Part shown: positions 38,851 to 45,906 of the stretch, piece by piece
How positions within the stretch are numbered: the stretch's first letter is position 1
Layout of the letters: the number at the start of each line of letters is the position of its first letter
Assembly: GCA_021848465.1 (NCBI GenBank)
Contig: JAJZUP010000007.1
Span: 2,501 to 66,500, forward strand
Reading direction: 5' to 3'
DNA: 64,000 bases
From: Pseudomonadota bacterium
Lineage (GTDB): Bacteria; Pseudomonadota; Gammaproteobacteria; Burkholderiales; Gallionellaceae
Program-made: the position numbers and the translations under genes
The notes under the pieces: model-generated
The model's input: only the letters and a program-made list of their open reading frames with translations
The model's database searches: none
Told to the model about the DNA's origin: nothing

Positions 38851-39012
38851 GTAGGAGCGGCTTTAGCCGCGAATGCCTACTATGCACCCACCATCCTTCG
38901 CGGTTGTAACCAGCCACTTGCACGGCTTTATCGTGCTTAGTGGATTGGCTAGTTGTTTCATCAAAACCGCTCCTACCAGAGCCCGCCCCGTGGGAGCGGC
39001 TTTAGCCGCGAA
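38851..39012. repeat. Copies of a 23-bp palindromic repeat downstream of efp
   Basis: GTAGGAGCGGCTTTAGCCGCGAA at 38851-38873 and a near-copy with G for A at 38990-39012, both in plus orientation. Between them TTCGCGGTT (38897) and AACCGCTCCTAC (38966-38977) look like an inverted copy whose halves were pushed apart. The arms GCGGCT/AGCCGC make each unit a hairpin. The same repeat occurs at 40893, 42318, 42945, 42994, 43033 and 43080. Confidence 0.85.
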
Positions 39013-39033
39013 TATGCCGAGGCGCGAACCCCG

Positions 39034-39750
39034 TCACGGCCCAACCAGCAGCGCCATCTGCTCCGCGCTGAGATGGCACCATTCCCCTTCATCGAGCCCG
39101 AGGTCGTCCAGCTTGAGCAGGCCGATCTGGGTGCGCTCCAGCGCCGCGCAATGGTTGCCGGCCGCAGCCAGCATGCGTTTCACCTGGTGGTACTTGCCTT
39201 GCTCCAGCACGATTTCCAACTGGTATTCCGCCAGCCGGTTGCAGACCACGGCGGCCAGCGGCTTGGGCTCGTCATGCAGCTTCACGCCGTGCAGCAACTG
39301 CGTCACCAGCGCGTCGCTTACCGGCTCCTGCGTGGTGGCGACATAAACCTTGGGGATATGGCTCTTCGGGGAGGACTGCGTGTGGATGAAGGTGCCATCA
39401 TCGGAGAGCAGCAGCAGGCCGGTGGTGTCGTGGTCCAGCCGCCCGACCGGTTGCACATCGCGGTTGGCAAACTGCTCCGGCAGCAGGCTCAGCACGCCCG
39501 GGTGGTGGCTGGGCTTGCGTGAGCACTCATAGTCCGCGGGCTTGTACAGCGCGAGGTACAGGTGTTCGCGGTATTGCCAGTCTTCGTCGTAAACGGTGAA
39601 GACCAGGCCGTCGGTTTCGAATTCGCGGCGATAGTCGTCCACGGTTTCGCCGTCGATGCGGACTTCGCCGTCCTCAATCAGTTCGCGGCACCATTTGCGC
39701 GAGCCAAAGCCTTGCGCTTGCAGGATGCGGTCCAGGGTAGATTTGCTCAT
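39034..39750 (-). CDS. rsuA: 16S rRNA pseudouridine synthase RsuA family
   Basis: 238 residues. An S4 RNA-binding domain (LDRILQAQGFGSRKWCRELI, residues 5-24) precedes the catalytic domain with PVGRLDHDTTGLLLLSDDG, where Asp in GRLD is the nucleophile. RsuA modifies U516 of 16S rRNA. I chose MSKSTLDR at 39750 over an ATG at 39801 that adds unconserved residues. The closest family is RsuA; RluE/RluB-type specificity cannot be fully excluded. Confidence 0.88.
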   Translation of the reverse strand: MSKSTLDRILQAQGFGSRKWCRELIEDGEVRIDGETVDDYRREFETDGLVFTVYDEDWQYREHLYLALYKPADYECSRKPSHHPGVLSLLPEQFANRDVQPVGRLDHDTTGLLLLSDDGTFIHTQSSPKSHIPKVYVATTQEPVSDALVTQLLHGVKLHDEPKPLAAVVCNRLAEYQLEIVLEQGKYHQVKRMLAAAGNHCAALERTQIGLLKLDDLGLDEGEWCHLSAEQMALLVGP

Positions 39751-39858
39751 GACAGTCGCTTTACAGGGGGCTTCCAAGTTGTGCGGCGCAGGTATAATCA
39801 CGCCAGCCGGAAATCGGCCAAGAGCGTATCTTAACCAACCATCGGAGATTTACTCAAC

Positions 39859-40137
39859 ATGCGTAACCTGTTAGCCGTTGTTCTGTCTGCGTTGTTCATT
39901 GCGAATACTGCATTTGCCGATGATTCGTGCGAAGCCAAGGCTGTGAGCAAGGACGGCAAGCCATTGGCCGGCGCAGCCAAGGCCGCTTCGATCAAAAAAT
40001 GCGAAAAAGAAGCCGCTGCTGCCGCACCCGCTGCTTCCTCCTGCGAATCCAAGGCAGTGAGCAAGGAAGGCAAGCCGCTGGCTGGCGCAGCCAAGGCCGC
40101 CTTCATCAAGAAGTGCGAAAAAGACGAAAAGAAGTAA
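39859..40137 (+). CDS. PsiF-like periplasmic two-repeat protein
   Basis: 92 residues. A Sec signal peptide ending AFA is followed by two almost identical repeats of about 28 residues, each starting with Cys and ending KKC (CEAKAVSKDGKPLAGAAKAAS and CESKAVSKEGKPLAGAAKAAF), separated by an alanine-rich linker. Each unit resembles the PsiF repeat; the paired Cys may form disulfides. The role of the family is unknown. TATAAT at 39793-39798 may serve as -10. Confidence 0.7.
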   Translation: MRNLLAVVLSALFIANTAFADDSCEAKAVSKDGKPLAGAAKAASIKKCEKEAAAAAPAASSCESKAVSKEGKPLAGAAKAAFIKKCEKDEKK

Positions 40138-40161
40138 GCCGTATTGAAATGGCAGCCTGAG

Positions 40162-40192
40162 TCCGGCGGGTTTATCCCGCCGGATTCTTTTT
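40162..40192 (+). terminator. Terminator after the PsiF-like gene
   Basis: TCCGGCGGG-TTTAT-CCCGCCGGA followed by TTCTTTTT. It ends just before the mnmC start. Confidence 0.9.
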
Positions 40193-40196
40193 GACG

Positions 40197-42035
40197 ATGT
40201 TTTCCTGGAAAGACGGACAACCCTTTTCCGAGCGCTACGGCGACGTGTATTTTTCCACCGACTCCGGGCTGGAAGAGACGCGCCACGTCTTCCTGCGCGG
40301 CAATGACCTTGCGCCGCGCTTTGCCGCCTTGCAGCGCGGCGAAAATTTTTGCATCGGCGAAACCGGCTTCGGCACCGGGCTCAATTTCCTGTGCGCCTGG
40401 CAGTTGTTTGAGCAAACGGCTCCGGCGGATGCCAGCCTGGATTTTTTCAGCAGCGAAAAATTTCCGCTGGGCGACGACGAGCTGCGCGCCGCGCTGGCGT
40501 TGTGGCCGGAGCTGGCTGCCCAGGCCGACGAGCTGCTGGCGCGCTGGCAGCGCCGCGTGCCGGGCTGGAACCGCTGGAGTTTTGCGCATGGCCGCGTGCG
40601 CCTGACGCTGGCAATCGCGGACGTGGCAGAAGCCTTGCCGCAGTTGCCCGCGGGCTGCGTGGATGCCTGGTTCCTGGACGGGTTTTCGCCGGCAAAAAAT
40701 CCCGAGATGTGGAGCGATGACGTGCTGGCCGGGCTGGCGCGGGCCGCATGGCCCGGCGCGACGCTGGCGACCTACACCAGCGCGGGCTGGGTGCGGCGCG
40801 GCTTGCAGCAAGCAGGCTTTGCGGTGCAGCGCGTGCCCGGCTTCGGGCGCAAGCGCGAGATGGTGCGCGGCCAATTCAACCCTGCTGCACCCGTAGGAGC
40901 GGCTTCAGCCGCGAATATCACAAGCAAGATACCCGGCAGCGCCCTGGTGCTCGGCGGCGGCCTTGCCGGTTGTGCTGCCGCTTATGCGCTGGCGCAACGC
41001 GGCGTGCAGGTCACGCTGCTGGAGCGTGCGCCGCAGCTGGCCGATGCAGCATCCGGCAATCCGCGCGGCATCCTGCATGCGCGTTTCGCGGCCGGCATGA
41101 ATGCGCTGCACCGGCTGGTGCTGGCTGCCTACGGTCATGCGTTGGGCCTGCTGGACGAGGTGATGCCGGTAGACGGCCGCAACCGCGCCGAATGCGGCTT
41201 GCTGCAACTGGCGACGCCGGAGGCCGAGGCCAAGCGCATTGCCCGGCTGGCTGCGCAGGAGTGGCCGCCACAGGTGTTGCAGGCGGTCGATGCGCAACAG
41301 GCGGCGCAGTTGGCCGGGCTGGCGCTGGCGCACGGCGGCCTGTGGTTCCCGGCCGGCGGCTGGGTGGTGCCGCCGCAACTGTGCGCGCGCCTGGCGGAGC
41401 ACCCGAACATCAGGCTGCGCCTGGGCTGCGAGGTGACTGCATTGGAGCAAACCGGCGGCGGCTGGCGCGCCAGCGGCGTGGACTGGAATTGCGAGGCGGA
41501 GCAGGCGGTGGTGTGTTGCAGCTATCAGGCAAAAAATCTCGCGCAGTTTGCCGACTTCCCGTTGCAGCCGGTGCGCGGACAGATCAGCGAGTTGGCGGCG
41601 ACGCCGCAGAGCGCCGCGTTGCAGGCCGTCGTGTGCGCCGAAGGCTATTGCGCACCGGCCGTTGGCGGGCGGCATGTGGCGGGCGCCACCACGGTGTTCG
41701 ACGATGCCGGTACGGATGTGCGGCCGGCGGAGCATCAGCAAAACCTGGCGCAGCTCGCGGCACACATGCCGGCGCTGAGTCAGGCATTGGGGCCGGTGCT
41801 GGCGGGTCGCGCCGGGGTGCGTTGCTCGGTGCCGGGTGCGATGCCGCTGGTAGGCGCGGTCGCCCCGGGACTGTATTGCAGCCTGGCGCATGGCACGCGC
41901 GGCCTGCTCACGGCCGGGCTGGCGGGCGAGGTGATTGCGGCGGCGCTGTGCGGTACCCTGCCGCCGTTGCCGCAAGACATACTGGAAGCGTTGTCGCCAC
42001 AACGCCTGCGACGAAAAGCGCGAGATAAGGAATAA
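40197..42035 (+). CDS. mnmC: Bifunctional tRNA methylaminomethyl-2-thiouridine modification enzyme MnmC
   Basis: 612 residues. Two activities for the wobble uridine of tRNA: a C-terminal FAD oxidase (MnmC1) and an N-terminal SAM methyltransferase (MnmC2). The N-terminal domain has FCIGETGFGTGLNFL (about residues 55-69) and DAWFLDGFSPAKNPEMW (about 157-173). The C-terminal Rossmann motif is VLGGGLAGCAAAYALAQRG (about 251-269). Between them an in-frame repeat adds VGAASAAN. Start ATG 40197 (MFSWKDG) is preferred to TTG 40191. Followed 6 bases later by a methyltransferase gene. Confidence 0.93.
   Translation: MFSWKDGQPFSERYGDVYFSTDSGLEETRHVFLRGNDLAPRFAALQRGENFCIGETGFGTGLNFLCAWQLFEQTAPADASLDFFSSEKFPLGDDELRAALALWPELAAQADELLARWQRRVPGWNRWSFAHGRVRLTLAIADVAEALPQLPAGCVDAWFLDGFSPAKNPEMWSDDVLAGLARAAWPGATLATYTSAGWVRRGLQQAGFAVQRVPGFGRKREMVRGQFNPAAPVGAASAANITSKIPGSALVLGGGLAGCAAAYALAQRGVQVTLLERAPQLADAASGNPRGILHARFAAGMNALHRLVLAAYGHALGLLDEVMPVDGRNRAECGLLQLATPEAEAKRIARLAAQEWPPQVLQAVDAQQAAQLAGLALAHGGLWFPAGGWVVPPQLCARLAEHPNIRLRLGCEVTALEQTGGGWRASGVDWNCEAEQAVVCCSYQAKNLAQFADFPLQPVRGQISELAATPQSAALQAVVCAEGYCAPAVGGRHVAGATTVFDDAGTDVRPAEHQQNLAQLAAHMPALSQALGPVLAGRAGVRCSVPGAMPLVGAVAPGLYCSLAHGTRGLLTAGLAGEVIAAALCGTLPPLPQDILEALSPQRLRRKARDKE
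40893..40915 (+). repeat. Palindromic repeat copy inside mnmC, in frame
   Basis: GTAGGAGCGGCTTCAGCCGCGAA, identical to the copies at 42318 and 42945. It is read as VGAASAAN in the linker between the two MnmC domains. Confidence 0.85.
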
Positions 42036-42041
42036 TGCGCC

Positions 42042-42929
42042 ATGGCAAAAAACAATACCCCCACAGAACTGAATGAAATCCGCCCCGGCCAGTCCATCGA
42101 GCTGCTGAAGGCGCTGCACATCCTTACGCGCGACGGCAAGATGAACCAGGATTCGCGCCGCAAGCTGAAGCAGGTGTATCACCTGTACCAGTTCATCGAG
42201 CCGCTGCTGCAACAGGTGCAAGCCGAGCGCGGCACGGTGACGCTGGTGGATCACGGCGCGGGCAAGTCCTACCTGGGGTTCATCCTGTACGACCTGTTTT
42301 TTAAATCTTTACCCAATGTAGGAGCGGCTTCAGCCGCGAATGCTCTTCATGAGCAAGCCCGCTCTAGCATCTACGGCATCGAAACACGCGAAGAACTGGT
42401 GACTCACTCGCGCGAACTCGCGCAGCGGCTCGATTTCGCGGGCATGTCGTTCCTGAACCTGTCGGTGGCGGAATCGATCGTCTCGGATAAATTACCCGCC
42501 AAGGTGGACGTGGTGACCGCGCTGCACGCCTGCAACACTGCCACCGACGACGCCATCCACTTCGCCTTGAAGAAGCAGGCGCAATTCATCGTGCTGGTGC
42601 CGTGCTGCCAAGCCGAAGTTGCCGCCGTGCTGCGCAAGAACAAGGGCAAGCAACTGGCGAAGGACGTGCTGACCGAACTGTGGCGTCACCCGATCCACAC
42701 CCGCGAATTCGGCAGCCACCTCACCAACGTGCTGCGCTGCCTGCAACTGGAAGCGCACGGCTACCAGGTAACCGTGACCGAACTGGTAGGCTGGGAGCAC
42801 TCGATGAAAAACGAACTCATCATCGCCCAATACAAAAACCTGCCGCGCCAGCGCGCAGCCGAGCGCCTGCAGGAAGTGCTGCGCCAGATGGGGCTGGAAG
42901 AAATGAGCACGCGGTTTTTTACCAGCTAG
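42042..42929 (+). CDS. SAM-dependent methyltransferase (Methyltransf_32 type)
   Basis: 295 residues. SAM-binding motif LVDHGAGKSYLGFILYDLFF (about residues 67-86), then IYGIETREELVTHS and ALHACNTATDDAIHF, a pattern of the RRNAD1/METTL25-like family (PF13679-like). Substrate unknown; RNA is possible. After LFFKSLPN the protein carries VGAASAANALHEQARSS from an in-frame repeat where relatives should run straight on to YGIE. Close spacing to mnmC suggests co-transcription. Confidence 0.82.
   Translation: MAKNNTPTELNEIRPGQSIELLKALHILTRDGKMNQDSRRKLKQVYHLYQFIEPLLQQVQAERGTVTLVDHGAGKSYLGFILYDLFFKSLPNVGAASAANALHEQARSSIYGIETREELVTHSRELAQRLDFAGMSFLNLSVAESIVSDKLPAKVDVVTALHACNTATDDAIHFALKKQAQFIVLVPCCQAEVAAVLRKNKGKQLAKDVLTELWRHPIHTREFGSHLTNVLRCLQLEAHGYQVTVTELVGWEHSMKNELIIAQYKNLPRQRAAERLQEVLRQMGLEEMSTRFFTS
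42318..42340 (+). repeat. Palindromic repeat copy inside the methyltransferase gene, in frame
   Basis: GTAGGAGCGGCTTCAGCCGCGAA, the same 23 bases and the same frame (VGAASAAN) as in mnmC. Confidence 0.85.
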
Positions 42930-42944
42930 CACGATTAAGTGCAC

Positions 42945-43102
42945 GTAGGAGCGGCTTCAGCCGCGAAAAGATTTTGCGGCGTGCACAGTTGCATTCGCGA
43001 ATTAATTCGCTCCCACGGGCGATACGGTTTTCGTAGGAGCGGTTTCAACCGCGAAGGGTTGTGGGATGCATGATGTGCATTCGCGGCTGAAGCCGCTCCC
43101 AC
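42945..43102. repeat. Array of four palindromic repeats in alternating orientation
   Basis: Copies at 42945-42967 (+), 42994-43016 (-, degenerate loop), 43033-43055 (+) and 43080-43102 (-). They fill the gap between the methyltransferase and hemoglobin genes. The +/- pairing with about 25-base spacers resembles paired REP units (BIMEs) moved by RAYT transposases; no such transposase is in the window. Confidence 0.85.
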
Positions 43103-43138
43103 GGTGCAGGCAACAAGATTTTGAGATGGAGAGACAAC

Positions 43139-43534
43139 ATGCAGATTAGCGAAAACAGCAACCCCCATTACTTGCGTATCGGCGGCGATGAAAAAATCCG
43201 TGCGCTGGTGCATCGTTTTTACCAGATCATGGACGAGCTGCCCGAGTCGCACGGCATCCGCAAGATGCACCCGGCCGACCTGAAAGGTTCGGAAGATAAG
43301 CTGTTCATGTTCCTGTCCGGCTGGATGGGCGGGCCGCAGCGCTATGTCGAGAAATTCGGCCACCCGCGCCTGCGCCAGCGCCACATGCCATTTGCCATCA
43401 GCGACGCCGAGCGCGACCAGTGGATGATGTGCATGAAGCAGGCGATGGACGAAGTGATCGACGATGCGGCGTTGCGCAAGGAACTGGAAGCGGCGTTCTA
43501 CAAGGTGGCCGACTTTATGCGGAATCAGGAGTAG
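43139..43534 (+). CDS. Group II truncated hemoglobin
   Basis: 131 residues from ATG 43139 (MQISENSNPHY), preceded by GGAGA. 2-on-2 globin fold: HRFYQIMDELPE, the group II hallmark FLSGWMGGPQRYVEKFGHP, and the proximal heme His in LRQRHMPF. Such proteins bind O2 or NO and are implicated in detoxification or redox signalling. An upstream in-frame ATG at 43121 adds only six residues. Confidence 0.93.
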   Translation: MQISENSNPHYLRIGGDEKIRALVHRFYQIMDELPESHGIRKMHPADLKGSEDKLFMFLSGWMGGPQRYVEKFGHPRLRQRHMPFAISDAERDQWMMCMKQAMDEVIDDAALRKELEAAFYKVADFMRNQE

Positions 43535-43568
43535 TGACAGTTACGGCGTCATCACCTCGTGCGAGGCG

Positions 43569-43865
43569 TCAGCCTCTTGCTTGCCAAATGGCCGGGTCTC
43601 TACTGCTATGGAATACGGCGAGAATAACGATGCGATGTTTCTCTACGCGGAAATAAACGCTGTACGGGAAATGATTTGCAACGATGCGTCGAACATCCTC
43701 GCGGACAACGGCAAATTTGAGCGGGTTTTCAGCTACCAGCGATACGCAACGTTCAATCTCAGCTATGAATTCAAGAGCAAGGCCAATTCGCCTGGTTTCG
43801 TACCACGCACTTGCATCGATGAAATCTGCGCTGGCAGCGCGGTGAAAAGTAACGGGCAGGCTCAT
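43569..43865 (-). CDS. RelE/ParE-family toxin
   Basis: 98 residues. ParE-type fold: FHRAASADFIDASAWYE at the N terminus, GLALEFIAEIERCVSLVAENP, then FPYSVYFRVEKHRIVILAVFHSSRDPAIW. ParE relatives poison gyrase and RelE relatives cut mRNA; which applies here is not decided. The start overlaps the antitoxin stop by 4 bases. It is the distal member of the integron-cassette cluster, though no attC is recognisable after it. Confidence 0.88.
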   Translation of the reverse strand: MSLPVTFHRAASADFIDASAWYETRRIGLALEFIAEIERCVSLVAENPLKFAVVREDVRRIVANHFPYSVYFRVEKHRIVILAVFHSSRDPAIWQARG

Positions 43866-44089
43866 TGCCTGATTTTGGCAAGCGCAGCAGCTTTCACTTC
43901 ACTCCAGGGAGCTACATCATCCGGGTTGGCAAGGTGGTCTGCGAGGCGGCGGTCAAGCTCCGTTTTCTGCGCCTCGGTTAACGACGGAGCAGCACCCCGG
44001 CTGACAATGCCATCCCAGATGGCCTCAACCAGTTCGATTTGCTCGTCAATGTCGAGCCCACGAGCTTGCTGCAAGAGTTGAGTGTTCAT
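43862..44089 (-). CDS. Addiction-module antitoxin (TIGR02574 type)
   Basis: 75 residues from ATG 44089 (MNTQLLQQARGL). Pattern LDIDEQIELVEAIWDGI then LTEAQKTELDRRLADHLANPDD and PWSEVKAAALAKIR is typical of the short antitoxins paired with ParE/RelE toxins. A GGAG sits upstream on the minus strand. It lies directly after the split attC site, consistent with cassette origin. Confidence 0.87.
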   Translation of the reverse strand: MNTQLLQQARGLDIDEQIELVEAIWDGIVSRGAAPSLTEAQKTELDRRLADHLANPDDVAPWSEVKAAALAKIRQ

Positions 44090-44130
44090 GATCCGGGCTC
44101 CATTCAAAACCGATTGGGCAATTCTAGCGG

Positions 44131-44169
44131 GCCTTACCTTTCATGTCGAACACTATGCCTTACGCGAGT
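44131..44169 (-). other. Right half of a split integron attC site plus 13-bp direct repeat
   Basis: Read on the minus strand this part ends in GTTCGACATGAAAG-GTAAGGC. It complements the left half at 44651-44681 (GCATAAC-CTTTCAATCGAAC), with one extra base in the arm as expected for the extrahelical base of attC. R' is GTAAGGC (consensus GTTRRRY, one change). The block 44157-44169 (GCCTTACGCGAGT) is repeated at 44638-44650. Confidence 0.6.
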
Positions 44170-44576
44170 CAGGCATTGTCGGGTTTGGCCCCTGGAAACC
44201 ACTCGGTGTGTTGCTCGCCGTCGCGCCCCCAATAAGTGACACGCTTGCCGCGCAGGAAGGCGATATACCCCTGCACCCCGGCTTTTATGGCGCGTTCAGT
44301 AAAGTCCCTGTAGGGCTGACCATTTTGCTGACTATCCAGAATTGCTGAACGCAGCGCATCGCGGTCGAGATTGTTTGCAACGGGAGGCAGCTTTTCGTAA
44401 TTGATGGGCGTTTTAATCACCTCTCCCGTAGCGCTGTAAAAGGATGTTTGTAGTGCAACGTAGTCAACATGGGAATACTCGACACCTGTTTCCATCAGTC
44501 TTCTGACCACTTCCGGGAATGGGATAGAGCCATCGAGCGTGGCGCGGGCAGCTTCGGCAATAACTTCAGATTTCAT
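44169..44576 (-). CDS. DUF1398 family protein
   Basis: About 135 residues (MKSEVIAEAARATLDG; an ATG 9 bases upstream is also possible). Pattern DGSIPFPEVVRRLMETGVEYSHVDY and QPYRDFTERAIKAGVQGYIAFLRGKRVTYWGRDGEQH matches DUF1398, whose function is unknown. The gene lies between 13-bp direct repeats (44157-44169 and 44638-44650) that divide an attC site in two. A hairpin GGCGCAAT/ATTGCGCC lies upstream of it. Confidence 0.8.
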   Translation of the reverse strand: MKSEVIAEAARATLDGSIPFPEVVRRLMETGVEYSHVDYVALQTSFYSATGEVIKTPINYEKLPPVANNLDRDALRSAILDSQQNGQPYRDFTERAIKAGVQGYIAFLRGKRVTYWGRDGEQHTEWFPGAKPDNA

Positions 44577-44637
44577 AGATAGCATTCAATGTGAGAGTGG
44601 TGATGTGATATACGGCGCAATGCCCGTTGGTTATTGC

Positions 44638-44681
44638 GCCTTACGCGAGTTGCGTAGTCCCGTTCGATTGAAAGGTTATGC
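44638..44681 (-). other. Left half of the split attC site plus 13-bp direct repeat
   Basis: On the minus strand: R'' GCATAAC (44681-44675, containing the TAA stop of the upstream gene), then CTTTCAATCGAACGGGAC and the direct repeat ACTCGCGTAAGGC. Joining it to the right half at 44131-44156 restores a 70-base palindromic attC. Confidence 0.65.
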
Positions 44682-45182
44682 ATCGGCGGCTAACTCCTTG
44701 CGCATTGCCTTCGTGAGGTTCTGTAGCTCAGCAATTAACGATTCATAGGCTGCTTTAGCGGGCTCCTTGAATTCGGCGGTGGGGTCGGGAGATTGAATGA
44801 GTGTGGCCATTTGGCCGTTTAGATCAAGCTGGCGCGGCGATCCCTTAGCGTGAAGGCGAGCCCAGTCTTCCAATAGGCAAGATACCTTCAAGTATTGGTC
44901 AGCGATCTCTTGTGGCGCTAGCAAATGCATCTTTGCGTTTATTTGACTGAATTCGCGCGCGAGACTGAACTGTTCTCTGCGTTGCACTTGGAGTATGGCT
45001 TGCTCGAAAATGGAAAAGGTGTTTTCGTACAACCCTTTGATCTCGTCTCGGCGCTCCTTCTCCAAAGAACTTTTTCGGGTTCGATCATCGCTGGAGTTCT
45101 TTAGTCGCCACGCGATAAGCGCTGATGCGATGGCGAAGATCCCGGCAATTACAGCCGCGACAGCGGCAACGTAATCCTTCAT
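44676..45182 (-). CDS. Cassette-borne small membrane protein B
   Basis: 168 residues from ATG 45182 (MKDYVAAVAAV); an ATG at 45203 lies inside the attC and is less likely. One N-terminal membrane helix (about residues 4-24) is followed by a basic, charged and helix-rich cytoplasmic region (LEKERRDEIKGLYENTFSIFEQAILQVQRREQF). No family recognised. The cassette begins TCATGCATCGG and ends CCGATGCATAA, mutually complementary as expected for a cassette. Confidence 0.75.
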   Translation of the reverse strand: MKDYVAAVAAVIAGIFAIASALIAWRLKNSSDDRTRKSSLEKERRDEIKGLYENTFSIFEQAILQVQRREQFSLAREFSQINAKMHLLAPQEIADQYLKVSCLLEDWARLHAKGSPRQLDLNGQMATLIQSPDPTAEFKEPAKAAYESLIAELQNLTKAMRKELAADA

Positions 45183-45194
45183 TGTGCTTCCGAT

Positions 45195-45266
45195 GCATGA
45201 CATTTGACATGAGGGACGTCCATGAGCGATAGCTCTTGGACGTCCCCCTCGATGGAAGGGTTAGGC
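45195..45266 (-). other. Integron attC recombination site
   Basis: 72 bases on the minus strand: R'' GCCTAAC (45266-45260) includes the stop codon of gene A; then an imperfect palindrome CCTTCCATCGAGGGGGACGT ... ACGTCCCTCATGTC; R' GTCATGC (45201-45195). The arms, length and position right after the stop codon fit attC. Gene B starts just beyond R'. Confidence 0.8.
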
Positions 45267-45719
45267 CGCACCGACGCGCAGGTACTTCTTAATTTCATCG
45301 GTGACCTTGTAGCAATCGTCTCTTAGTTCGCGCATGAAGTCTTGTTTCTGCTTGGCGAGACTTGGAGCCTTTGCTGGCTCACTCACCTTTGCCTCCTGCC
45401 AAGACTCATGAAAAGCCATTAGCTTCAGCGACCTTTCGTGGAGGTCGTTCATCTTCTTGTAAACAGGTTCAGGGAAGTAGAAATCGCTGCGCTCGACAAC
45501 CTCTGCGAACTTCCATACCTCCTCCTCGGTTATTGCAGCGCCTCTTGCGGTGAGGTGAACTCGGAATCTAGATAACCCGTCGAGAACTTCCATACGACTT
45601 GCATGCAATGAGATCTGATTCGCGGCGACGGCTGCCTTGACTTGGCGTTTGGCGTAGATAGCGGCAAGTATTGCGACCAGCGCGGAAAGGAGAGAGATGA
45701 GAGTGGCGGCTTCTTCCAT
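45261..45719 (-). CDS. Cassette-borne small membrane protein A
   Basis: 152 residues. One N-terminal membrane helix (LISLLSALVAILAAIYA, residues 7-23) is followed by a soluble helical region with LHASRMEVLDGLSRFRVHLT and FYFPEPVYKKMNDLHERSL. Family not recognised. The stop codon lies in the attC R'' element. The start codon lies one base after GTTAGGCCGCAC, leaving no room for a Shine-Dalgarno inside the cassette. Same overall architecture as protein B. Confidence 0.75.
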   Translation of the reverse strand: MEEAATLISLLSALVAILAAIYAKRQVKAAVAANQISLHASRMEVLDGLSRFRVHLTARGAAITEEEVWKFAEVVERSDFYFPEPVYKKMNDLHERSLKLMAFHESWQEAKVSEPAKAPSLAKQKQDFMRELRDDCYKVTDEIKKYLRVGAA

Positions 45720-45720
45720 A

Positions 45721-45732
45721 GTGCGGCCTAAC
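45721..45732 (-). other. Upstream cassette boundary (R' element)
   Basis: On the minus strand GTTAGGCCGCAC is the exact reverse complement of GTGCGGCCTAAC, which ends the cassette at 45271-45260. Recombination between G and TTAGGC defines the cassette start. No attI or integrase is seen upstream. 45733-45906 holds no gene I can support. Confidence 0.75.
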
Positions 45733-45906
45733 TAAAAATAGAAAACATTTTCATAGTGCAGCAATGTCGCCTATATCCGGTTTGCTTGTCAATGAAACCT
45801 TTCATTTCATGCGCTTAGCATGAGGTTGGAATGGGAGTCTTCGCAATAGGAAACCTAAAAATTTGCAGATAGAGCTAGATGGAATCTGCTATTTATGTCG
45901 ATAGCG

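Noticed and set aside
40905..42254. 449-residue open frame opposite mnmC
   Set aside because: Antisense shadow; MnmC motifs are all on the plus strand.
43569..45732. attC after the ParE toxin gene
   Set aside because: I looked for an R'' complementary to TAAGGCCCGCTAG after 43569 and found none, so cassette status of the toxin-antitoxin pair is only suggested by position.
45733..45906. Cassette promoter or attI upstream of the first cassette
   Set aside because: TTGACA occurs on the minus strand at 45792-45787, but no -10 at correct spacing and no attI-like simple sites are visible.
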